A stretch of DNA of 42,684 nt from Fimenecus sp045613065 (GCA_045613065.1 JAZLAH010000018.1:1-42684), one strand, 5' to 3'. Positions 1-10,159 are shown, counted from the stretch's first letter. The notes: generated from the sequence alone by a model not told the origin. Program-made: numbers and translations.

Positions 1-1
1 A

Positions 2-1609
2 AATGCTTTGGCGGGAGAAATGCCAAACGATTATGAAACTACTTATGATGCCGAGCAGGGTAAGAGCCTTGTGCTTACTGTTGATGAAATTATTCAGTAT
101 TACCTTGAACAACAACTTTCTCAGGCGATAGAAGAAACTCAAGCTAAATATGCTTATGGAATTGTCATGGATGTAAAAACAGGCGCAATCCTTGGTATGT
201 CAACAATGCCTGACTATGATTTGAACTCACCTTATAAAATTCATTCCGATGCAGTTATCAAGGAAATTCAGGAAATGGAAGACGATAACGCAAAAGCACA
301 GGCTGAAACAAATGCTCTTTATGCACAGTGGAGAAACAGAACAGTTACTGATTCTTATGAACCTGGTTCAGTTTTCAAGCTTTTTGTTGCTGCTGCAGCC
401 CTTGAAGAGGGTATTATGACGACAGAAACTACATATAACTGTACAAGTAAAATCAAAGTTGCAGATTATTATCAGAATTGCTTTAATCATAAAGCACATG
501 GAACACAAACTGTTGCAGAGGCTTTACCTAATTCATGTAATACATTCTTTATTACAATGGGACAAAAGCTTGGTGCAGAAACTTTTTCAAAATATTTCGA
601 TGCGTTTGGGTTTACAGAAACAACCGGAATTGATTTACCATCAGAGGCAAAACCGGTTGCAGGTAAAACTTATTATGAGGCAAAGAATATGGGAATTGCA
701 GAACTTTCTTCTGCATCATTCGGACAGACTTTCCAAATTTCACCTATCCAAATGATTACTGCAGTTGCATCACTTGGTAACGGTGGTAAACTCATGAGAC
801 CATATGTAGTTGCAAAAATTCTTGATGAAGATGGAAATATCATTTCTGAAACTGAACCATATGTAAAAAGACAGGTAATTTCAGAAAAATCTGCTGACAT
901 TATGACAAAACTTATGGAACAGGTTGTTGTTTGGGGTACAGCAAAAAATGCTTATGTGGCAGGTTATCATGTAGCAGGTAAAACAGGTACAAGTGAAAAA
1001 ATCGGTGCTAACGCTGCTGACCAGACAGTTGCTTCTTTTGTGGGATTTGCTCCTGCAAATAATCCGGAAATCGCAGTATTTATTGCACTTGATGAACCAC
1101 AGTACTATGCAACCGGTGGTTCAGGTGCAGCACCTGTTGCAGGAAGAATTTTTGAAAATATACTTGCATACCTCAACATTGACCCTGAATATAGTGATGA
1201 AGAAATTTCACAGATGACAGTATCAGCACCAAATCTTATTGGTGAAAGCACAGAAACAGTTAAATCAAAAGCAACAGGCTTTACAGTGAAAATTATGGGT
1301 GAGGGTACAACAGTTATTTCACAGACACCATCTTCAAGTCAGACAATGCCAAAGGGTGGCGTGATTATTGTTTATACTGATGAAACAACTGAAAAACAAA
1401 AAGCAGTTGTGCCGGACCTTACAGGACTTACATTGACAGAGGCTAACAGAACGGCAGCAAATGCTGGGTTTAATATAAAAATTGCAGGTACAACTCAGGG
1501 CGCAGGACAAATCTTGTCTTATAAACAGAGTCTTGCAAAGGACACAACTGCTGAAACAGGCTCAATAATTACTGTTTATTTCCGTTCAAGTGAAACAATT
1601 TCGGACTAA
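2..1609 (+). CDS. spoVD: Penicillin-binding protein with PASTA domains, SpoVD/PBP2B type (5' truncated)
   Basis: Class B PBP, a DD-transpeptidase that cross-links peptidoglycan at the septum or spore cortex outside the membrane. The reading frame is open to the left edge, so the N-terminal membrane anchor and dimerisation domain lie outside the window; the in-frame TTG at 8 is not a credible start. The three catalytic motifs are visible: SVFK (368-379), SCN (533-541) and KTG (980-988). Two PASTA repeats follow (about 1220-1390 and 1400-1600). It lies 21 bp upstream of murE, the position of pbpB/spoVD in Bacillus and Clostridia. PASTA domains and this position suggest SpoVD, but a vegetative PBP2B cannot be excluded. 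Confidence 0.9.
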   Translation, partial: NALAGEMPNDYETTYDAEQGKSLVLTVDEIIQYYLEQQLSQAIEETQAKYAYGIVMDVKTGAILGMSTMPDYDLNSPYKIHSDAVIKEIQEMEDDNAKAQAETNALYAQWRNRTVTDSYEPGSVFKLFVAAAALEEGIMTTETTYNCTSKIKVADYYQNCFNHKAHGTQTVAEALPNSCNTFFITMGQKLGAETFSKYFDAFGFTETTGIDLPSEAKPVAGKTYYEAKNMGIAELSSASFGQTFQISPIQMITAVASLGNGGKLMRPYVVAKILDEDGNIISETEPYVKRQVISEKSADIMTKLMEQVVVWGTAKNAYVAGYHVAGKTGTSEKIGANAADQTVASFVGFAPANNPEIAVFIALDEPQYYATGGSGAAPVAGRIFENILAYLNIDPEYSDEEISQMTVSAPNLIGESTETVKSKATGFTVKIMGEGTTVISQTPSSSQTMPKGGVIIVYTDETTEKQKAVVPDLTGLTLTEANRTAANAGFNIKIAGTTQGAGQILSYKQSLAKDTTAETGSIITVYFRSSETISD

Positions 1610-1630
1610 ATTTAATATGAGGTAAATACA

Positions 1631-3058
1631 ATGAAACTTTCTTCACTTCTTGAGGGTGTGAAAACACAGGACGTGTATGAAGAAAGGGAAGTTGAAAGAG
1701 TAACGGATAAGGATAATGAAAATTTAAGAAATTCGTTGTTTGTGTGTATTAACGGTAATCGGTGCGATGGTCACTCTCTTGCGAGAAATGCTATTGAGAA
1801 TGGTGCTGTTGCAGTTGTGACGGATAGAGATTTATCTTTACCACAACAAATAATTGTTGATGATACACGAAAGGCATTTGCACAGATTTCTTCAAATTTT
1901 TATGGTAATCCATCAAAAAAACTTAAAATAATCGGTGTAACCGGCACTAATGGAAAAACGTCAACGTGCTTCTTTATAAAAGAAATATTGAATTCACTTG
2001 GTGTTAAATGTGGAATAATCGGGACTATAAAAAATGGTTGGGAAACTAACGAAACAGAGGCGATTCTCACTACTCCTGAACCAATGGAATTGCACGGATT
2101 ATTCTCACAAATGGTAGTGTCAGGTTGTGAATACTGCGTTATGGAAGTGTCTTCACAAGCTTTAAGTCAGAAGCGTGTTCACGGAATTGAGTTTTGTGCA
2201 TCGGCAATTACCAATATAACGCCTGAACATCTTGATTATCACGGATGTATGGAAGATTATATAAATGCAAAACTTGAACTTTTTAAGGCTTCGGAATTTG
2301 CTTGTGTAAATATAGACGATGAAAATGTTGCAGAAAACCTTGAAAAAATAAAGGGTAAGACGATTACATATTCTGCAATATCTGATAAAGCAGACTATAC
2401 AGCAAAAAACATTGTATGTAACGAAAATGGAATAAGGTACGAGTTTGTCGGTCTTGATTGTATCGAAAGAATCCAGTCATCACTCCACGGACAATTCACA
2501 GTTTATAACACACTGTGTGCTTTGTCAGTTCTTTTAAATCTTGGTTTTGATATTGAAAAAATATCAAAAGCCGTAGAACAATTAACATCAGTCAAAGGCA
2601 GAGGTGAAATAGTCCCTGTGCCGAGAAATTTCACAGTAATGATTGATTACGCACACACACCTGACGGATTACAAAATATTCTTTCGTCAGTCAGACAGAT
2701 AACAAAAGGAAAAGTGATTGTTGTTTTCGGTTGTGGTGGTGACAGAGATAAGTCAAAACGAGCTGAAATGGGCAGAATTGCAGGAGAATTATCCAACTAT
2801 GCAATTGTGACGAGTGATAATCCTCGTACTGAAAACCCATTACTTATAATGAATGATATTCTCTGTGGTATGGAAAAAACAAAGTCAAGAATTGCAGTTA
2901 TAGAAAATCGTCGTCAGGCAATTGAATTTGCACTTTGCAAAGCTCGAAAAGGTGATACAGTAATTCTTGCAGGTAAAGGTCACGAAACTTATCAGATTAT
3001 CGGTAAGGAAAAAATACCGTTTGATGAAAGAAAAGTTGTTAAGGAATATTTTAGTTAG
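1631..3058 (+). CDS. murE: UDP-N-acetylmuramoyl-L-alanyl-D-glutamate--2,6-diaminopimelate ligase
   Basis: Cytoplasmic ATP-dependent Mur ligase that adds the third stem-peptide residue to UDP-MurNAc-L-Ala-D-Glu. The 475-aa length is normal for MurE. The ATP-binding GTNGKTS is at residues 105-111, and DNPR at 396-399 is the signature associated with meso-diaminopimelate rather than L-lysine, so the wall is predicted to be of the mDAP type. The N-terminal domain has the usual substrate-binding layout (about 20-95). ATG is preceded by GAGG with normal spacing. It is followed 15 bp later by murF. Confidence 0.97.
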   Translation: MKLSSLLEGVKTQDVYEEREVERVTDKDNENLRNSLFVCINGNRCDGHSLARNAIENGAVAVVTDRDLSLPQQIIVDDTRKAFAQISSNFYGNPSKKLKIIGVTGTNGKTSTCFFIKEILNSLGVKCGIIGTIKNGWETNETEAILTTPEPMELHGLFSQMVVSGCEYCVMEVSSQALSQKRVHGIEFCASAITNITPEHLDYHGCMEDYINAKLELFKASEFACVNIDDENVAENLEKIKGKTITYSAISDKADYTAKNIVCNENGIRYEFVGLDCIERIQSSLHGQFTVYNTLCALSVLLNLGFDIEKISKAVEQLTSVKGRGEIVPVPRNFTVMIDYAHTPDGLQNILSSVRQITKGKVIVVFGCGGDRDKSKRAEMGRIAGELSNYAIVTSDNPRTENPLLIMNDILCGMEKTKSRIAVIENRRQAIEFALCKARKGDTVILAGKGHETYQIIGKEKIPFDERKVVKEYFS

Positions 3059-3073
3059 TTTCAGGAGAAAATA

Positions 3074-4435
3074 ATGAACTTAAAAGTAACAGAAATTGCA
3101 AAAGCATTAGGAACAAATATTGATTCTGAAAATATAATAAATCGTGTGTCTATTGACAGTCGTGATGTGGATGCAAATACCTTGTTCTTTGCGATTAAAG
3201 GCGAACGCTTTGACGGTCACGATTTTGTGATGGATGTTGCAGAAAAAGGCGTTGGTGCAGTAGTCTGTCACAAAGAGGTTGAGTGTTCAGTACCTGTTAT
3301 TTATGTGGAAGATACAAAAGATGCTTTGCTCGATTTTGCATCATATTACAGACACTCAATAGATGGTTTAAGAGTAATTGGTCTTACAGGTAGTGTTGGT
3401 AAAACAACAACAAAAGAGATGGTTGCTTGTGTAATGGAGCAATGTGGAGAAACCCTTAAAACTGAAGGGAATTTCAACAACGAAATTGGTGTTCCAAAGA
3501 CACTTTTCAGACTTTGTGACACAACAAAAAACGCAGTTATAGAAATGGGAATGGATGGTTTCGGACAGATTTCTGAACTTACAAAATGTGTAAAGCCTGA
3601 TTGTGCAATTATCACTAATATCGGTGTTTCACATATTGAAATTCTTGGTTCACGAGAAGGTATTTTACAAGCAAAACTTGAAATGCTTGAAGGTATGAAA
3701 AAAGGTTCATCACTCTTTCTCAATGGTGATAACGATATGCTTTCAACCGTGAAAAATGATGATTACAACATTGTTTTCTTCGGTATTGAAAATAAAAACT
3801 GTCACATTCTTGCAGAGGATATAAACGAGGTTGGACTTTCAACAGAGTTTGTTGCAGTGAAAGGTGACATAAGACAGAAAATCACAATTCCGACAGTTGG
3901 TATTCATAATGTTTACGATGCCTTATCTGCTTTTGCAGTAGGTCTTGAATACGGAATTTCACCTGAAAATATTGCAAAAGGACTTATGAATTATGCTCCC
4001 TCAGGTATGCGACAGAGGATTCGTGAAGTAAAGGGAATAACAGTAATAGAGGATTGCTACAATGCAAGTCCAGATTCACAAAAAGCAGGTCTTAACTCAC
4101 TTTGTAAAATTGCAAAGGGAAGAAAAATCGCAGTTCTCGGTGATATGCTTGAATTAGGTAGTTATAGCGAAACAGCTCATAGAACAGTAGGTGAGTACGC
4201 TGCTGAATGTGATGTTGATATGCTATATACCTATGGTGTGGAATCAAAATATATGGCAGATGGTGCGAAGACTTTGGGAATGAAAAATGTTTTCGCATTT
4301 ACAGATAAAACGGAACTTACAAAAACTCTTTTAAGTGAAATCAAAAATGGTGACACGCTTCTTTTCAAAGCAAGTCGTGGAATGAAGCTTGAAGAGGTTT
4401 TTGAAAAAATATACGAACAGTGGGATGTTAAATAA
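3074..4435 (+). CDS. murF: UDP-N-acetylmuramoyl-tripeptide--D-alanyl-D-alanine ligase
   Basis: Last cytoplasmic Mur ligase; it adds the D-Ala-D-Ala dipeptide to UDP-MurNAc-tripeptide. The 453-aa protein has the Mur ligase P-loop GSVGKT (residues 106-111), a central domain with GNFNNEIGVP typical of MurF, and a C-terminal domain beginning near the DCYNASPDS motif (about residue 326). A strong CAGGAGA ribosome site precedes the ATG. It sits between murE and mraY, as in most dcw clusters, and the short gaps imply one transcript. Confidence 0.97.
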   Translation: MNLKVTEIAKALGTNIDSENIINRVSIDSRDVDANTLFFAIKGERFDGHDFVMDVAEKGVGAVVCHKEVECSVPVIYVEDTKDALLDFASYYRHSIDGLRVIGLTGSVGKTTTKEMVACVMEQCGETLKTEGNFNNEIGVPKTLFRLCDTTKNAVIEMGMDGFGQISELTKCVKPDCAIITNIGVSHIEILGSREGILQAKLEMLEGMKKGSSLFLNGDNDMLSTVKNDDYNIVFFGIENKNCHILAEDINEVGLSTEFVAVKGDIRQKITIPTVGIHNVYDALSAFAVGLEYGISPENIAKGLMNYAPSGMRQRIREVKGITVIEDCYNASPDSQKAGLNSLCKIAKGRKIAVLGDMLELGSYSETAHRTVGEYAAECDVDMLYTYGVESKYMADGAKTLGMKNVFAFTDKTELTKTLLSEIKNGDTLLFKASRGMKLEEVFEKIYEQWDVK

Positions 4436-4447
4436 GGAGTTGTTCTT

Positions 4448-5479
4448 ATGAGTATTTATGTAGCATTAGGTGCAACGGCAGTATTAAGCTTTTTAATCGC
4501 ATTTTTATTGGGATTTGTGCTTATTCCTTGGCTCAGAAAATTAAAATTTGGTCAGACTATTCTTGATATTGGTCCTGCATGGCATAAGTCAAAGCAGGGA
4601 ACACCAGTAATGGGTGGGATAATGTTCATCGTTAGCACAATTGCTTCTGTTGCTTGCGTTCTTATTACTGACCATCTTATGGGTGGAAACCTTTTCTCAA
4701 GTGAACACATTATGCCTGATACATTAAAGGTTAAACTTGTGGCAGGTGTAATTCTTGCAATTGGTCTTGGTCTTGTAGGTTTTGCTGATGACTATATTAA
4801 GGTTGTTAAAAAGAGAAATTTAGGTCTTACAGAAATTCAGAAAACTATTCCTCAGGTAATTTTAATTATCGGTTATCTTGTAGCACTTTATATGAATGGT
4901 CTTACTTATATGCAGATTCCTTTCGTAGGTGCAGTTGACCTTAAATGGTTCTTCTGGATTTTTGGTATATGTGTAATCTACGGTGCAGTCAATGCAGTAA
5001 ACTTTACAGATGGTGTTGACGGACTTTGTGCAAGCGTAACATCAGTTGCAGCAATCGCATTCTGTATCGCAGCACTTATGACAAAGTTCTTCGGAATCAG
5101 TATTTTAGCTTCAGGTCTTGCAGGTGGATGTTTAGGTTACCTTATTTGGAACTACTATCCATCAAAGGTTATGATGGGTGATACAGGCTCAATGTTCTTG
5201 GGTGGTATGGTTGTAGCACTTGCTTATGCAATTGATTGTCCTATCATTCTTGTGCTTTTCGGTATTATCTATGTAATTGAAGCACTTTCAGACGTTATTC
5301 AGATTGGTTACTTCAAAATTACTCATGGTAAGAGAATTTTCAAAATGGCTCCAATTCATCATCACTTTGAGATGTGTGGATGGAAAGAGCGTAAAATCGT
5401 AACAGTATTTACACTCGTAAATATGATTGGTTGTGCAATAGGACTTGCACTTTATTGGTACGGAATTATAAATAAATAA
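4448..5479 (+). CDS. mraY: Phospho-N-acetylmuramoyl-pentapeptide-transferase
   Basis: Polytopic membrane enzyme that transfers phospho-MurNAc-pentapeptide to undecaprenyl phosphate, making lipid I on the inner face of the membrane. The 343-aa protein shows the family landmarks: DD at 114-115, NFTDGVDGL at 185-193, GDTGS at 244-248 and the HHH loop at 304-306, spread among roughly ten hydrophobic segments. AAGGAG precedes the ATG. In most Firmicutes murD follows mraY; here ftsW follows directly after 33 bp, so murD must be elsewhere. Confidence 0.97.
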   Translation: MSIYVALGATAVLSFLIAFLLGFVLIPWLRKLKFGQTILDIGPAWHKSKQGTPVMGGIMFIVSTIASVACVLITDHLMGGNLFSSEHIMPDTLKVKLVAGVILAIGLGLVGFADDYIKVVKKRNLGLTEIQKTIPQVILIIGYLVALYMNGLTYMQIPFVGAVDLKWFFWIFGICVIYGAVNAVNFTDGVDGLCASVTSVAAIAFCIAALMTKFFGISILASGLAGGCLGYLIWNYYPSKVMMGDTGSMFLGGMVVALAYAIDCPIILVLFGIIYVIEALSDVIQIGYFKITHGKRIFKMAPIHHHFEMCGWKERKIVTVFTLVNMIGCAIGLALYWYGIINK

Positions 5480-5512
5480 TTTAAAACACGAATTTAAATA
5501 GGTGGTGAGAAA

Positions 5513-6745
5513 ATGGCAACAAAGAGAAATTTAAAAAAGAAAAATACTATATTCAATGCCTTTTTTGCACAAGGCTCAATGGATATTTCGTTTCTTATAA
5601 TCTTAATGACAATCGTAACAGTTGGCCTTGTAATGCTGTTTTCTGCCAGCTATACTTACAGTTATTACAATCGTGGAAGCAGTACACAGATTTTTTCAAG
5701 ACAAGTTATTTATGCTGTTATTGGAATCGTGTTAATGTTTGCAATATCGAAAATAAGATATGAATATTTCAGACTTGTGGCATTAATTGGTGTTCCTGTA
5801 TCACTTTTTCTTCTGGTACTCGTTTTGTTTTTGCCTGACAGCGTTCAACCGAACTTCCACCGTTGGATTGATTTAGGGTTTATCACTTTCCAACCATCCG
5901 AAATTGCAAAAATCGGACTCATAATGATTCTTGCATTTCTTCTTGAAAGAAACTATAAAGGTGTTACTGGAAAAATTCCAAGTCAAATGACACTTTGCAA
6001 AAAAATCGGTGAATTTACAGATGGCAGAGTAATGGTTTATAAATCATTTACAAGTGTTATTTGTTACGGAATGATAATTTTACTTTTTGCAGGTCTTGTT
6101 TACCTCGAAAACCATGTTTCAGGTACAATTCTTATGTTGGCACTTGGTGTAACGGTTCTTTGGTTAGGTGAGGTAAGAGGCAGATGGTTTGCAGTTGGTA
6201 CTGTCGTTGTAATAATTGCCGTTATAGTACTTATTGCAAATCCAAAGATTCTTGAAGAGTATGCAGGTGAACGAATTGTAGCATGGCTTGATAAGGATTA
6301 TTCACCAATGGGTGCTCGTTGGCAGACAAATAACTCACTTTATGCTATCGGTTCAGGTGGATTTTTAGGCACAGGACTTGGTCAGTCAAAGCAAAAGCAT
6401 CTTTACGTTTCTGAACCACAGAATGACTTTATATTTGCTATTGTTTGTGAGGAGTTAGGTTTTGTTGGCGCAACAGCAATTATCTTCCTTTTTGCATTAC
6501 TTGTTTACAGAGGCATAAAAATCGGTATGAATGCAAAAGACCGATTTGGTGCATTGCTCTCTATGGGTATCGTTTTTCAGATTGGTATTCAGGTTGCTCT
6601 TAATATCGGTGTTGTATCCGACTTGCTTCCGAATACAGGTATTTCACTTCCGTTCTTCTCAGCAGGTGGTACATCTCTTGTAATCTTACTTGCAGAAATG
6701 GGTATGGTACTATCTGTTTCAAGAAGTGCGAGAAAGAAGGGGTGA
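5513..6745 (+). CDS. ftsW: Septal peptidoglycan glycosyltransferase FtsW (SEDS family)
   Basis: SEDS-family polymerase that extends glycan strands from lipid II at the septum with its partner class B PBP. The 410-aa protein has about ten hydrophobic segments; the conserved cytoplasmic or loop stretches are RWIDLGFITFQPSE (about residues 116-129) and YVSEPQNDFIFAIVCEELG (about 298-316), both characteristic of FtsW/RodA/SpoVE. Position between mraY and murG supports FtsW, although SpoVE is a close paralogue found at the same place in Bacillus. Start ATG has AGGTGG upstream. Confidence 0.95.
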   Translation: MATKRNLKKKNTIFNAFFAQGSMDISFLIILMTIVTVGLVMLFSASYTYSYYNRGSSTQIFSRQVIYAVIGIVLMFAISKIRYEYFRLVALIGVPVSLFLLVLVLFLPDSVQPNFHRWIDLGFITFQPSEIAKIGLIMILAFLLERNYKGVTGKIPSQMTLCKKIGEFTDGRVMVYKSFTSVICYGMIILLFAGLVYLENHVSGTILMLALGVTVLWLGEVRGRWFAVGTVVVIIAVIVLIANPKILEEYAGERIVAWLDKDYSPMGARWQTNNSLYAIGSGGFLGTGLGQSKQKHLYVSEPQNDFIFAIVCEELGFVGATAIIFLFALLVYRGIKIGMNAKDRFGALLSMGIVFQIGIQVALNIGVVSDLLPNTGISLPFFSAGGTSLVILLAEMGMVLSVSRSARKKG

Positions 6746-6750
6746 TTAGT

Positions 6751-7863
6751 GTGAGAGTTATGTTTGTTGCAGGTGGCACAGGCGGACATATTAATCCTGC
6801 TGTTGCCGTTGCAAGCGAAATCAAAAGACTTGACCCATCTTCCGAAATTCTGTTTGTTGGAACAGAAGGAAGAATGGAAACACAAATTGTTCCAAAAGCA
6901 GGTTTTGAGATTAAAACAGTAAAAATGAATGGCTTTTCCCGACAAATGAATCTTAAGGGAATTGTTGAAAATATAAAAACAGTTTGTCTTACATTAAAGG
7001 CCAGTTCAGATGCCAAGAAAATCATTGAAGAATTTAAACCTGATGTGGTAGTTGGTTTTGGTGGTTATGTAACAGGTCCCGTTTTGAATTCTGCTGTTAA
7101 AATGGGAATTAAAACTGCAATCCATGAGCAGAATGCTTTTCCTGGTGTTGCAAATAAAGCACTTGCCAAAAAAGTTGATAAGGTTATGCTGACATCTGCT
7201 GATGCAGAAAAGCATATGACTTGTAAAAATCCTCCTGTTGTGACAGGACTTCCTGTAAGACGAGAAATTATAAAGGCAGACCGTGACTTTGCCCGTGCAA
7301 TGTTAGGACTTAAAAATAATGATATGCTTGTACTTTCAATGGGTGGTTCGTTGGGTGCTGATGCAATCAATAATGCCGTTGTTGAAATGCTCAGTATTCT
7401 CAAGGATGAAAAAAATATCTGTTTCTTACATTCCACAGGAAAGTTCGGATTGTGGGTTGAAGATAAACTTAGAGAAATGAATATTCCTTTTGGTAAAGGT
7501 ACAAATATAGAAATTCGTCAGTATATTGACAATATGGATATTTGCCTTTCAGCTTGTGACTTAGTTATAAGCCGTGCTGGAGCAAGTTCAATTTCGGAAA
7601 TTCAGGCACTAAAAAAACCATCAATTCTTATCCCATCACCAAATGTTGCAGAAAATCATCAGTTTCATAATGCAATGGCTTTGGCAAAGGATGACGGTGC
7701 TGTTCTCATTGAAGAAAAGGTCCTTGATGGTAAATGTCTTGCGAAGAAAATTCTTGAACTTAAAAACGATAAATCAAAGCTTCAGTTAATTTCCCATAAT
7801 GCAGGTAAAGATGCAAAACTTAATGCACTTTCCGAAATCTGCAAAATTATTACTTCTTTATAA
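6751..7863 (+). CDS. murG: UDP-N-acetylglucosamine--N-acetylmuramyl-(pentapeptide) pyrophosphoryl-undecaprenol GlcNAc transferase
   Basis: GT28 glycosyltransferase that converts lipid I to lipid II on the inner membrane face. GGTGGH lies at residues 8-13, and the donor-binding C-terminal half contains SRAGASSISEI and PSPNVAENHQ, both MurG hallmarks. I chose GTG 6751 because the AAGGGGTG ribosome site ends about 7 bases before it and the product then begins MRVMFVAGGTGGH like other MurG proteins. An upstream in-frame GTG at 6742 would overlap the ftsW stop by 4 bp but has its ribosome site too close. Confidence 0.96.
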   Translation: MRVMFVAGGTGGHINPAVAVASEIKRLDPSSEILFVGTEGRMETQIVPKAGFEIKTVKMNGFSRQMNLKGIVENIKTVCLTLKASSDAKKIIEEFKPDVVVGFGGYVTGPVLNSAVKMGIKTAIHEQNAFPGVANKALAKKVDKVMLTSADAEKHMTCKNPPVVTGLPVRREIIKADRDFARAMLGLKNNDMLVLSMGGSLGADAINNAVVEMLSILKDEKNICFLHSTGKFGLWVEDKLREMNIPFGKGTNIEIRQYIDNMDICLSACDLVISRAGASSISEIQALKKPSILIPSPNVAENHQFHNAMALAKDDGAVLIEEKVLDGKCLAKKILELKNDKSKLQLISHNAGKDAKLNALSEICKIITSL

Positions 7864-7935
7864 AAAAATAACAATTTTCATACAAACTGCATAGTATATG
7901 ACGCAAAGGTTTATACTGAAAAGGGCGTGTGAAAA

Positions 7936-9216
7936 TTGAATAAAATAATTGTCTGTGGTGGCAAAAAACTGAACGGAGAAATTTCTGTTCAGGGAGCTAA
8001 AAACAGCGTTTTGCCGATTCTCGTAGCAACGCTTCTTGTTAACGGTGTTTCCGTTATACATAATTGTCCATATCTTTCTGATGTGGATGCAACAATTAAA
8101 ATACTTCGTTATCTTGGTTGTACAGTTTCTCGTGAAGGTCATACTGTAACTGTGGATTCATCAACAATGTGCCGACAAGATGTTCCCGATAATTTGATGA
8201 GAGAAATGCGTTCATCAATAGTTTTTCTTGGTGGAATAATTGGTAGAATGGGAAAAGCTGTACTGTCAACTCCTGGAGGATGCGAAATAGGGCTTCGACC
8301 CATTGATTTGCATTTATCGGCAATGGAACAATTTGGTGCTACGGTTACGAATGAGAATGGGTTTATAGTATGTTCAGCAGAGGAAAACGGACTTTGTGGT
8401 ACACGTATTGTACTTGCTTTTCCAAGTGTAGGAGCAACGGAAAATATAATTCTTGCTTCAACTCTAGCAAAGGGTACAACAGTAATTTCTAATGCAGCTC
8501 GAGAACCTGAAATCAGCGATTTAGCAGATTTCCTTAATCGTTGTGGTGCAAAGATTTACGGAGCAGGTGACGGTACGATAGTAGTTGAAGGTGTTTCTCG
8601 TCTTCACTCGGCAGAACACACAATAATTCCTGACCGAATTGTTGCATCAACCTATATGATAGCAACTGCAATGACAGGTGGAAAAGTCTGTCTTAATGAT
8701 GTTGTACCATCTCATTTAGGACCCATAATTCAACCACTTCGTGAATCAGGTTGTCTTGTCTTTGTAAAAGGAAGAAACGTAACGATTTCTTCTCAGAAAC
8801 AGTTAAAAAGAATAAAAATGATACGCACAATGCCACATCCAGGCTTTCCGACGGATGTTCAGGCACAGATGATGGCACTGACCACAATTGCTGACGGCAC
8901 AAGCGTATTTATTGAAAATATATTTGAAAGTCGATTTAAGCATATTGGTGAACTTTTGCGATTTGGTGCAAAAATTCATGCAGAGGGCAGAATGGCTGTG
9001 GTGGAAGGCGTAAAGGCTCTTAATGGAGCAAATGTAAAAGCCACAGACCTTCGTGGAGGTTCGGCGATGATACTTGCAGGACTTTCAGCAAATGGAATAA
9101 CAGAAATATCCCAGATTCATCATATTGACAGAGGATATGAGGAACCGGAAAAAGTACTTGAACTATTGGGTGCGGACATAAAAAGGGTGAAAATAAATGA
9201 AGAAAATGCAACATAA
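7936..9216 (+). CDS. murA: UDP-N-acetylglucosamine 1-carboxyvinyltransferase
   Basis: Cytoplasmic enzyme of the first committed step of peptidoglycan synthesis; it transfers enolpyruvate from PEP to UDP-GlcNAc. The 426-aa protein keeps the catalytic loop PGGCEIGLRPID with the active Cys at residue 116, the residue alkylated by fosfomycin in other MurA proteins. The start is a TTG; AAAGGGCG lies about 10 bases upstream and the product begins MNKIIVCGGK as expected. A 72-bp gap separates it from murG; the next gene, ftsQ, overlaps its 3' end by 20 bp. Confidence 0.96.
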   Translation: MNKIIVCGGKKLNGEISVQGAKNSVLPILVATLLVNGVSVIHNCPYLSDVDATIKILRYLGCTVSREGHTVTVDSSTMCRQDVPDNLMREMRSSIVFLGGIIGRMGKAVLSTPGGCEIGLRPIDLHLSAMEQFGATVTNENGFIVCSAEENGLCGTRIVLAFPSVGATENIILASTLAKGTTVISNAAREPEISDLADFLNRCGAKIYGAGDGTIVVEGVSRLHSAEHTIIPDRIVASTYMIATAMTGGKVCLNDVVPSHLGPIIQPLRESGCLVFVKGRNVTISSQKQLKRIKMIRTMPHPGFPTDVQAQMMALTTIADGTSVFIENIFESRFKHIGELLRFGAKIHAEGRMAVVEGVKALNGANVKATDLRGGSAMILAGLSANGITEISQIHHIDRGYEEPEKVLELLGADIKRVKINEENAT

Positions 9217-10159
9217 TAATTCTAACCGTCAAGCTCAACTTTCAAATAATGAGCGCATTATCAACCGCACTAATCAGCGTAAAAAGAAAATTCGTAGAAA
9301 GAAAATAATCATCCGTACTTTGGTAGGTGTTGTTTTCTTTTGTATTGGTATTGTCCTTGCATTAACTTTATTTTTTAATATAAACAAAATTGTTGTTTCA
9401 GGTGATAAGATTTATTCTGATAAGGAAATCATTGAATCATCTGGAGTGAGTGTTGGTGATAATCTCATTTTCCTTTCAAAAACGGCTCTTAATGAAGATA
9501 TATCATCAAAATTAGCATATGTTGGTTCGGTTAAAATTAAACGTCGTCTGCCATCAACACTTGAAATTGTTGTAACAAAAACAGATGCATATATGGCAGT
9601 AGCAAAAGATGGTTATTATATTCTTCTTGATAGAAACGGAAAGGTGCTTGAAAAAGACCTTGAAACAGTAGGAGAAAATATTGTTTTAGCAAATTTAGGC
9701 GAAATAAGTTCGATTAAAGTTGGTGAAGTAATTTCACTGAAATCGGATAAGATTTTCACAAAACTTAATGATGTTTTGTCGGAATGTGAAAATGTTGGTA
9801 TAACCGAAATATCAAGTATTAATTTGTCAGATATATATAACATAAAAATCGTTTATCAGGGCAGAATAACACTTGAGTTAGGTGAAACCGATAAAGATAA
9901 TCTCAACTCAAAATTAGCCTTGGGTAAAGCTGCAATAGAAAGACAAAATCAAGAAAATAACCTTTATCGTGGAACTATAAATCTTACTGTTGATGGTAAG
10001 GGATATTGGGCAGAAGAAGTGTCAACAACAGAGCCACAGACAGAAGAATCAACAACCGATTTGTCTGCTGAAAATGGTGAGAATTTGAACGAAGAATCAA
10101 CAACAGTAAAAGAAGAAAGTACAGAAAAACAAGAAGAAACTTCTGCTGTGACACAGTAA
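9197..10159 (+). CDS. ftsQ: Cell division protein FtsQ/DivIB
   Basis: Single-pass membrane protein of the divisome that bridges cytoplasmic and extracellular division factors. The first 38 residues are strongly basic, a transmembrane helix spans about 39-60, a POTRA domain follows (about 62-130), then the FtsQ/DivIB domain. The last 45 residues are a low-complexity Glu/Thr/Ser tail, similar in kind to the acidic tails of some DivIB proteins. The ATG lies inside the murA 3' end with AAAAGGGTG upstream, suggesting translational coupling. Confidence 0.9.
   Translation: MKKMQHNNSNRQAQLSNNERIINRTNQRKKKIRRKKIIIRTLVGVVFFCIGIVLALTLFFNINKIVVSGDKIYSDKEIIESSGVSVGDNLIFLSKTALNEDISSKLAYVGSVKIKRRLPSTLEIVVTKTDAYMAVAKDGYYILLDRNGKVLEKDLETVGENIVLANLGEISSIKVGEVISLKSDKIFTKLNDVLSECENVGITEISSINLSDIYNIKIVYQGRITLELGETDKDNLNSKLALGKAAIERQNQENNLYRGTINLTVDGKGYWAEEVSTTEPQTEESTTDLSAENGENLNEESTTVKEESTEKQEETSAVTQ

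Noticed and set aside
7880..7887. CATACAAA before murA as a sigma-E -10 box
   Set aside because: No matching -35 element and no reason for mother-cell control of murA alone.
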